From Alphaproteobacteria bacterium (GTDB lineage Bacteria; Myxococcota_A; UBA796; GCA-2862545), in the NCBI GenBank assembly GCA_020632915.1, contig JACKEP010000032.1, positions 1 through 50,605 on the forward strand: a DNA stretch of 50,605 nt. Direction: 5' to 3'. The notes under the pieces were generated by a model. It was not told the DNA's origin. It saw only the letters and a list, made by a program, of their open reading frames with translations, and searched no databases. Below, piece after piece: positions 28,390-34,980 of this stretch (its first letter is position 1; each line of letters opens with the position of its first letter). The position numbers and the translations under genes are program-made.

Positions 28390-29792
28390 GGGACCCCTCC
28401 CAGCGGCAGGTGGGCAGCGACGCGGGTGCCGTGGCCCGGTGCGCTCGTCACCGAGACCGCGCCCCCGAGTGCAGCGAGGCGCTCGCGCAGGCCGAGCAGG
28501 CCGAAGCCGGTCTGGACGGCGGTGGGATCGAAGCCGACGCCGTCGTCGACGACGCTCAGGGCGACGCCGTCGGCGGTCGCGCGGACCTCGACGCTCAGAC
28601 ACGACGGGGCCGCGTGGCGCAGCGCGTTGGTGGACGCCTCCTGGGCGGTCCGGAACAGCGCCAGGGCGGCGTCGGCGGTCAACGCGTCCACCGTGGCGGC
28701 GTCGCCGTCGATCGACAGGCGGCACGGGACGTCGGTGCGCTGTTGCGCGTCCTCGCACAGCCACTCCAGGGCCGCGATCAGGCCCAGATCGTCGAGCACG
28801 CGCGGCCGCAGGCGCGTGACGACGCCTCGGGTGGCCCGCGTGGTGCCGGCCAGGAGGGCCTCGAGGTCCTGGACCAGCGGGCCGACGTCACCCCCCGTGG
28901 CCGCGCGGGACTCCAGGCGGGCCAGCGTGTAGCGCATCGCCGTGAGCTGCTGCCCGAGGTCATCGTGCAGGTCGTGGGCGAGCCGTCGACGCTCCGACTC
29001 CTGCGCGCCTTCGAGGTGACGGGCGAGCGCCTGCAGCGACGACGTGCGCTCGGCCACCTGCTCGCTCAGCGTGGCGGTGAGGCGCTCGAGATCGCCCCGG
29101 GCGCGGTCGAGGGCGCGCCGCTCGAAGACCATGCGCCGCAGCAGCTGCCACACGGCTTCCCCGAGCACGACCGTGAACGCCACGGCGAACCCGCCGAACG
29201 ACAGCTGCGCCAGGGCACCGGGCAGCGCGAGGTTTGCGGGGTGGAGGAGGAAGAAGCCCGCGGGCAGGGCACTCGCGGACGCGGCGACGGCCGGGATCCG
29301 CCAGCGTATCGGCATCGGCAGGCACGCCATCGGCACGACGCCGAGCCACGCGTCGGCGAGCCACAGGGTGGTGGACGGCTGGGCGGACGGCGCAGCGATG
29401 GCGCCCAGCCCCTCCCCGAACGCGAGCAGCACCGCGGCGTACAGACCCATCGCCGCCGGCACGATCCACGGCGCGCGTGGTGACGCCCGGTAGAACACGA
29501 GCAGGCTGACGAGCTCGACGGCGATGGCGTGCAGGCGCATGCGGGCGAAGCCGTCGGCGGTGGGGCCGGGGGGCAGGACCCAGGCGTCGAGCGGCCACCA
29601 CGCGACGGTGGCCACGGTGATCGCGACGGCGCCGAGCAGACCGAGCTGGCGGGTGAGCGCCCGCGAGAACGCGACGAACGCGGCCTCGTCGTCCGCGTGG
29701 GCCACGGCCTCGGCGCGCAGGAACGCGGGGAGCAGGTCGGACGGTCTCAGGTCGCCCTCCGGCGGCCCGGTGGGGGCGCGGGGGGCCGTCAC
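28386..29792 (-). CDS. membrane sensor histidine kinase, HisKA_3 type
   Basis: This 468-residue protein has about six hydrophobic segments between residues 45 and 215 and no clear periplasmic sensor domain, so it may sense a membrane or internal signal. A coiled region leads to the HisKA_3 box ERRRLAHDLHDDLGQ with H276 as likely phospho-site. The ATPase has the N box EASTNALRHA, DDGVGFDP and GFGLLGLRERL. The start is the GTG at 29792; a -10-like element ends 17 nt upstream. It is paired with the response regulator through an ATGA overlap. Confidence 0.9.
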   Translation of the reverse strand: MTAPRAPTGPPEGDLRPSDLLPAFLRAEAVAHADDEAAFVAFSRALTRQLGLLGAVAITVATVAWWPLDAWVLPPGPTADGFARMRLHAIAVELVSLLVFYRASPRAPWIVPAAMGLYAAVLLAFGEGLGAIAAPSAQPSTTLWLADAWLGVVPMACLPMPIRWRIPAVAASASALPAGFFLLHPANLALPGALAQLSFGGFAVAFTVVLGEAVWQLLRRMVFERRALDRARGDLERLTATLSEQVAERTSSLQALARHLEGAQESERRRLAHDLHDDLGQQLTAMRYTLARLESRAATGGDVGPLVQDLEALLAGTTRATRGVVTRLRPRVLDDLGLIAALEWLCEDAQQRTDVPCRLSIDGDAATVDALTADAALALFRTAQEASTNALRHAAPSCLSVEVRATADGVALSVVDDGVGFDPTAVQTGFGLLGLRERLAALGGAVSVTSAPGHGTRVAAHLPLGGVP

Positions 29793-29809
29793 CTGATCAC
29801 CGGGAGACC

Positions 29810-29815
29810 ATCGTA
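29810..29815 (-). promoter_or_regulatory. extended -10-like element of the kinase/regulator operon
   Basis: On the minus strand TACGAT preceded by TGG (CTGGTACGATGG) lies 17 nt before the GTG at 29792. The leader would be about 11 nt. Confidence 0.4.
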
Positions 29816-29828
29816 CCAGCGTGGCGTC

Positions 29829-30917
29829 CTACGGTCGGGTGATGACGATGCCGCCGCTGCCGCCGGCCGTCACCGTGTCACCACCGACGCCCACGCCCGA
29901 GGGACGGTAGGGGTCGTCCTGGCCGCCCGGGTCGACGCCCACGCCCGCGACGACGGTGGCCGCTGGGGGGGCCCAGCTCGAGCCTCCGCCGCCGCCTCCC
30001 CCGGACGCGTCGTCGCCGTCGGCGTTCCCCCAGCCGCCGTGCCCGCCACCGCCGCCGCCGAACCAGCCGCTCCCCCCGGAGCCGCCGGACCCCGCGCAGC
30101 CTGCCCCGAACGCCCCCGCGCCGCCGGTGAGGGCGGCGCCGTCCGTGGCGGGCACGTGCGGCACGCCAGGCACGACGTCGCCGTCGACCGAGACCCCGGC
30201 GGCGCCGCCCGCCGTGGCGGTGCCGCCGAGCCCGCCGCCCCCGTTCCCGGTGCTGCCCGACGCCTCGACGCCGTCGCCCCCGACCAGGCCCCCGCCTGGT
30301 CCCCCGTCGCCCGGCGTCGACAGGTCGCCCCCCGTGTTGCCGCCGCCGCCGCCGCCGCCGGCCAGCAGCAGGAGGGTCTCGTCGCGGTACAGCGCGGTGT
30401 AGGCGCCGCCGCCGGCGCCGACGTCGGCGAACTCGCAGGAGCCGCCGCCGCCGGCCGCGCCGCCCCCGCCGACCACGAGGCTCAGTTCCTCCCCGGGCGC
30501 CACGGCGATCACGGCCGAGACGAAGCCTCCCCCGCCCCCGAGCGAGCTGTTGCCGGGACCTGCGGCGCCGCCGCCACCCCCGCCCCCCCACAGGCGGAAG
30601 CGCAGCCGGGTGCATCCCGGGGGCACCTCGAACGCCGTCTCGCCGAGGTCGGTCTCGGTGACCGACGGCGCGAGCTCGCAGTCGAGGTCGACGTGCGGGT
30701 CGTCGGTGTCGGTGTCGGTGTCGGTGTCCCCGACGTCGGTGTCGGTGGTGTCGACGGTGTCGGTGTCGGTGGTGTCGACGGTGTCCGTGTCCCCGACGTC
30801 GGTGTCGGTGTCGGTGTCGGTGTCGTCGTCGCCGGGTGTGCTCCCGCCGCAGGCGGTCAACAGGATCAGGGCGACGGGCCGGAGCCGCGTCAGGGCGGCG
30901 GATCGGGGGTGCAGCAT
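29829..30917 (-). CDS. glycine-rich domain lipoprotein with Asp-Thr linker
   Basis: This 362-residue lipoprotein has the lipobox LLTAC at C23. Residues about 29-73 are almost only Asp, Thr and Val in DT repeats. At about 85 a glycine-rich domain begins in the way known for such surface proteins (TAFEVPPGCTRLRFRLWGGG, then VIAVAPGEELSLVVGGGG) and continues to the C-terminus in runs of Gly. Two cysteines (CEFAD, GAGCAG) interrupt it. It is probably an extracellular matrix or surface protein. It lies between the FG-GAP membrane protein gene and the two-component operon on the same strand. Confidence 0.78.
   Translation of the reverse strand: MLHPRSAALTRLRPVALILLTACGGSTPGDDDTDTDTDTDVGDTDTVDTTDTDTVDTTDTDVGDTDTDTDTDDPHVDLDCELAPSVTETDLGETAFEVPPGCTRLRFRLWGGGGGGGAAGPGNSSLGGGGGFVSAVIAVAPGEELSLVVGGGGAAGGGGSCEFADVGAGGGAYTALYRDETLLLLAGGGGGGGNTGGDLSTPGDGGPGGGLVGGDGVEASGSTGNGGGGLGGTATAGGAAGVSVDGDVVPGVPHVPATDGAALTGGAGAFGAGCAGSGGSGGSGWFGGGGGGHGGWGNADGDDASGGGGGGGSSWAPPAATVVAGVGVDPGGQDDPYRPSGVGVGGDTVTAGGSGGIVITRP
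30701..30833 (-). repeat. GTGTCG/GTCGGT hexanucleotide tract encoding DT repeats
   Basis: About 130 bp of nearly pure tandem hexamers with short interruptions (GTCCCCGACG, GTGGTGTCGACG). On the minus strand it encodes the DTDT linker of the glycine-rich lipoprotein. Length variation between strains would be expected. Confidence 0.8.
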
Positions 30918-31020
30918 CAGGGCGTCCTCTGCGCCCTCGGGTATGGTGCGGCGACGCCGCCAGCGGTCGACCGAACATTTCTGGAGACGCGTGCGATGCC
31001 GTGCCCACCGGGGTCGTCGG

Positions 31021-34000
31021 TCACGGCGCGGGCGCCAGACCCTCGAACGTGGCGCCGCCGCGGAACACCCACACCTCCACCGGACCCCGGGTGGCGTCGG
31101 GCCGGCCGATCCCCAGGGCGACGAGGTCCGGGACGCCGTCGCCGTCGAGGTCGCCGATCTCCACGGGGGGTGCGGGCGCCCCGTCCATGACGAACCAGCC
31201 CTCGCCGGAGAGCGTGGCGGGGGCGGGTGCGCGCGCGGGCACCGCCGAGACCATCGCGCGCGTGCCGCGCAGGAACAGCTCACCCGCGCCGTCGCCGTCC
31301 ATGTCCGCCGCGAACGTCGGCTGCCCGGCGTGTCCGCGGGCGCCGGGCTCGTAGTCCCACCCCACGACCGGCGCGAAGCCGGTGGCGGTGCCCCGCGCGA
31401 AGCGTCCGATGGGCAGCGTCGGGTTCGGTCCGAGGCCGCCGGGGTTGAGGATCGGGGACCCGACGGCGAGCAGGTCGGCGAGCCCGTCGCTGTCGGCGTC
31501 TCCGAGGGTGACCCACCGCGGGGTGGCCAGGGGCTCGGCGGGCCAACGGGCCGGCGGCAGGGCGGCGCCGCCGAACACCACCACGAAGGCGTCGTCGTCG
31601 GGGGAACCGGCCTCCTCACCGGGTACGCGCAGCAGCACGTCCGTGCGCCCGTCCCCGTTGGCGTCCGCGGCGGCCTCCACCCGGAAGGGGCGCTCGTCGG
31701 CGAGCCACGCGGCGTCGACGGCGCAGCCCTCGGCGTCGCAGGTCAGGCGCAGCGCGGATCCGCCGGTGGCGTCGTCCACCTCGACGGCCACCTCGTCGCG
31801 CCCGTTCCCGTCGTGGTCGCCGAGCGCCACGAGCCGCCGACCCCAACCGGTCCCGTCGACCGGCGCGGCGACCTCCTGCCACGGCGTGACGTCGCCCGGT
31901 TCGGCGGGCATCCGCACCACCCACACCGAACCGACGCCGGGCGCGCCGAGGACGAGCGCGTTGCGTCCGTCCCCGCCGAGGTCGCCGTGGGCGACGGCGG
32001 TGCCGAGCCGCGCCCCGGCCGGACCGGTCAGGCGCCAGGTGGGCGTGGTGGCCAGGCCCTGCGGTCCGCCCCTGTAGATCCAGACCCGACCCTGGTCCGG
32101 TGCGCCCGCGTCGAACGTCGGCCATGCGACCGCGACCTCGTCGGCGCCGTCCCCGTCGAGGTCACCGACGACGTGGACCGCCGGGCCGCGCTGGAAGCGC
32201 AGGGTCCACGGGGCGGTGGGCGCCGTAGCCGGCGTGGGCCCGAGCGGGGCGATCCACGCGGACGAGGCCCAGCCGCGGCCTTCGGGCGCGTCGAGACCGA
32301 CGAGGGCGTCGAGCACACCGTCCCCATCGAGGTCCACCGGTCGGCCGAGGGGAGAGATGCCGTCGGCGTCGGTGGGGCCGCGCCGGGGCAGGACGAGGGG
32401 CTCGCTGCGGGCGAGGTCCACGCCGCCGGGTCCCCCGTGGAGGAGGACGGCCGCGGGGCCTTTGGGCGTGGGCAGCGCGCGCGGCTCCCGGACGACCACG
32501 ACATCGGCGAAGCCGTCGCCGTCCACGTCGCCGACGGGACGGAGGGGGCAGCGGTTGGAGCCGGCGTCCTGGAGGACGTCGTCGAGCCACTGCGCGGGCT
32601 CGGCCGACAGGCCGTTCGGACCACCACGGAACACGGCGTAGTCGCGGTCGACATCGCCGTACGTGGGCTCGGGGCTGCCCGGGTGGGCTGCGGCGATGAT
32701 GACGTCGTCGTAGCCATCGCCGTCGAGGTCGCCGACGCCGGTGGCGCCGAAGGGATCGACGTAGGCGACGCCGTCGGGCGTCCACGGCGCGGCGGCGTCG
32801 CCCACCGTGGCACCACGCCAGACCATGACGAACGCGCCTGTGGTGCGCAGACCTGCGTACATCGTGGCCAGGATGTCGGCGTGGCCGTCCCCGTCGACGT
32901 CGCCGGCGGGTGCGGCCCAGGAGCCGGGCTCGTAGCCCGCCGTCGCAGGGTCGGACGCGTCGGTGCGCGCGATGGGGAGGTGGATCGGAGCTGCGGACGG
33001 ACCGCCCCTGGCCCCGCGGTAGAGCAGGACGGCGCCGGGGGCCATGCCGGTGCGCTCGGCCGGCACGCCGCACAGCGGGCAGCCGACGACGAGATCGTCG
33101 AACCGGTCGCCGTCGACGTCCCCCACGCCGACCACGACGTCGGCGAACGAGGAATAGTCGTCGCGCGGGCGGGCGGTCCACGACGGCGTCGGCGTCAGGC
33201 CGTGTCCGTCCCCGCGGAACAGCGCCACCTGCCGGCCGGCGCTGGGGAGCTGGCCGTCGAGGTCGGCGAGCACGGCGGGCAGCACGCGCGCACCCCCCGG
33301 CATCGACAGCGACCCGCCCACCACGAGGTCGCGGTGGCCGTCGCCGTCGACGTCGCCCGCGTCGGCCAGGTGCACGTCGCGTCCGATGCCGAAGGCCTCT
33401 GGCGTCGCGCCCGCCTGCCAGGACGGTGTGCGCGACACGCCCCGGGGTCCGCCGAGCCAGACCTGGACGGCGCCCTTGCGCTGGGTGTCGACGACCGTGT
33501 CGCCGCCGAGGGCGCTGGCCAGGACCAGATCGGGGTGTCCGTTGCCGTCGACGTCGACGGTGACGGTGTCGCCGACGGCGTGCGCGCCGATGGGGATGCC
33601 GGCGAGCACGCCGTCCCAGGGCGTCCATCGCAGCGTGGCCCCGGCGCCGGGTGCGGCGGCGATCGCGACGTCGAGGCCGTCTCCGTCGGGGAGGGCGGTG
33701 AGCGTGACACCGTCGGCAGGCACCGCCTCCCACCCCGCGCGCAGGCGTCCGAGCTGCAGGCGGCCCCCCGGACCCACGTCACCGTCGAGGCCGTCGAGGT
33801 GCAGGTGGGGCAGCGGGGCGCCTTCGGCGGCGCGGAGCGTGAGCACGACGGCTTCGCCATCGGCCGTCCACGTGGCGGTGGCCGCAGCGTGCGTGACGAC
33901 GGCGACGGGCAGGGGCGAGCCGTCGGCGCCTTCGGGGCCGCCTTCGGCTGTCGCGCGTCGGACGACGCCCGGGCCTCCCGCGACGCGGACGGTGAGCGGT

Positions 34001-34851
34001 GGGAGCGACACCACCCCGTCGAGGGTGTCGCGGGACAGGTGCGCGCCGTCGGCGTCGAGGCGCACGGCCGTCGCGATGCCGGTCGCGTGCACGCGCACCG
34101 TCCCGTCCGCGTCCAGGACGGCGCCGTCGGCCTCGGCCTGGAGCCGCGGGGCGACGCGCGCCCACCAGGCCGTGGGCCGAGGATCGGGGGGCGTCCCCTG
34201 CACGCGGGCGGGGCTCCCCCAGCTGCCGAAGACGTCGTGGCGCGCGAGGAGGTCGAGGATGGAGGGTTGGGAGCGCATTGGCGGAAGGGGCAGGTCGACG
34301 GCGACCGGGCGCCCGGACACGACGTGGACCACGGTGGCCGCCGCGGCGAGGCCGATCACCTGGCGCGGCTGCCACCCGGCGCCGATGCGCGCGATCGACG
34401 GCCCCCGGCGCGCCAGCGTCACGCCCACCGCGGCGCCGAGCAGCGCGGCGGGGATCAGCCCGCCGATCGTCAGGGTCAGCGCCCGCGTGACGGCATGGAC
34501 CAGCGTGAGGACCACGAGGAGGGCGGACGGCAGGCTGGGGTCGAGGCCGGGCGGCGGATGGGTGACCGCCAGCAGCAGATCACCCCCTGCGCGGACCGCA
34601 CCGACGAGGGTCCAGGCGATGGCGCCTGCCAGCGCGCCGGAGGCGACCGGCTGCCGCGGACGACCCGTCTCCGGCCACACCCACCACGCCGCCGCGAGGC
34701 CGCCGCAGAGGGCTTCGGGGACGACGCTGCCGAGCACGTCGCCGAGGAACGAGACCCAGGAAGCGGGCCGCATCACGGCGAGCACGAGCGTGTCGAGCAC
34801 GGCCATGGCGAACGCGAACGCCGCGAAGGCAAGGGCGCGTGAGCGCGTCAT
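31021..34851 (-). CDS. membrane-anchored protein with 14 FG-GAP/VCBS-type motifs
   Basis: This 1276-residue protein has about five or six hydrophobic segments in residues 1-190 (for instance ALAFAAFAFAMAVLDTLV, VIGLAAAATVVHVV). After a beta-rich middle part (about 220-400), 14 motifs of the DxDGDGxxDlvvg type follow to the C-terminus. They include DVDGDGHRDLVVGG, DLDGDGYDDVIIAA and DLDGDGVPDLVALG. Fourteen fits two seven-bladed propellers with a calcium site per blade. It is likely anchored in the inner membrane with the propellers in the periplasm. It is divergent from the tandem winged-helix STAND regulator gene; the shared region has nested inverted repeats. Its ligand is unknown. Confidence 0.82.
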   Translation of the reverse strand: MTRSRALAFAAFAFAMAVLDTLVLAVMRPASWVSFLGDVLGSVVPEALCGGLAAAWWVWPETGRPRQPVASGALAGAIAWTLVGAVRAGGDLLLAVTHPPPGLDPSLPSALLVVLTLVHAVTRALTLTIGGLIPAALLGAAVGVTLARRGPSIARIGAGWQPRQVIGLAAAATVVHVVSGRPVAVDLPLPPMRSQPSILDLLARHDVFGSWGSPARVQGTPPDPRPTAWWARVAPRLQAEADGAVLDADGTVRVHATGIATAVRLDADGAHLSRDTLDGVVSLPPLTVRVAGGPGVVRRATAEGGPEGADGSPLPVAVVTHAAATATWTADGEAVVLTLRAAEGAPLPHLHLDGLDGDVGPGGRLQLGRLRAGWEAVPADGVTLTALPDGDGLDVAIAAAPGAGATLRWTPWDGVLAGIPIGAHAVGDTVTVDVDGNGHPDLVLASALGGDTVVDTQRKGAVQVWLGGPRGVSRTPSWQAGATPEAFGIGRDVHLADAGDVDGDGHRDLVVGGSLSMPGGARVLPAVLADLDGQLPSAGRQVALFRGDGHGLTPTPSWTARPRDDYSSFADVVVGVGDVDGDRFDDLVVGCPLCGVPAERTGMAPGAVLLYRGARGGPSAAPIHLPIARTDASDPATAGYEPGSWAAPAGDVDGDGHADILATMYAGLRTTGAFVMVWRGATVGDAAAPWTPDGVAYVDPFGATGVGDLDGDGYDDVIIAAAHPGSPEPTYGDVDRDYAVFRGGPNGLSAEPAQWLDDVLQDAGSNRCPLRPVGDVDGDGFADVVVVREPRALPTPKGPAAVLLHGGPGGVDLARSEPLVLPRRGPTDADGISPLGRPVDLDGDGVLDALVGLDAPEGRGWASSAWIAPLGPTPATAPTAPWTLRFQRGPAVHVVGDLDGDGADEVAVAWPTFDAGAPDQGRVWIYRGGPQGLATTPTWRLTGPAGARLGTAVAHGDLGGDGRNALVLGAPGVGSVWVVRMPAEPGDVTPWQEVAAPVDGTGWGRRLVALGDHDGNGRDEVAVEVDDATGGSALRLTCDAEGCAVDAAWLADERPFRVEAAADANGDGRTDVLLRVPGEEAGSPDDDAFVVVFGGAALPPARWPAEPLATPRWVTLGDADSDGLADLLAVGSPILNPGGLGPNPTLPIGRFARGTATGFAPVVGWDYEPGARGHAGQPTFAADMDGDGAGELFLRGTRAMVSAVPARAPAPATLSGEGWFVMDGAPAPPVEIGDLDGDGVPDLVALGIGRPDATRGPVEVWVFRGGATFEGLAPAP

Positions 34852-34860
34852 CGGGTCCCC

Positions 34861-34889
34861 CCGCAGGAACCTGCGGACTCTACCGCAGG
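34861..34889. promoter_or_regulatory. nested inverted repeats, candidate operator over the -10 of the minus-strand gene
   Basis: CCGCAGG occurs at 34861-34867 and again at 34883-34889 (22 bp apart), and its reverse complement CCTGCGG at 34870-34876. This makes two overlapping inverted repeats. The right one has exactly 6 bp between its arms, and these 6 bp are the -10-like hexamer TAGAGT of the minus-strand gene. Two direct copies 22 bp apart also suit a winged-helix regulator. A hairpin in the mRNA leader of the minus-strand gene is the alternative. Confidence 0.5.
34877..34882 (-). promoter_or_regulatory. -10-like element of the FG-GAP membrane protein gene
   Basis: On the minus strand TAGAGT (context CTGCGGTAGAGTCC) lies 25 nt before the ATG at 34851. 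It is enclosed by the arms of an inverted repeat. Confidence 0.4.
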
Positions 34890-34980
34890 GTGACGTACGG
34901 GACGTCGCGCGACGACACGGCGCCGCTTGCCGGTACCGGGGCTGGCGGGGCAAGGTCTCTACCTCGCGTCCTCGGGGTCC

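Noticed and set aside
30550..34842. Plus-strand ORF of 1430 codons opposite the FG-GAP membrane protein
   Set aside because: It is a mirror of Asp/Gly-rich repeats; the minus frame has membrane segments and 14 FG-GAP-type motifs.
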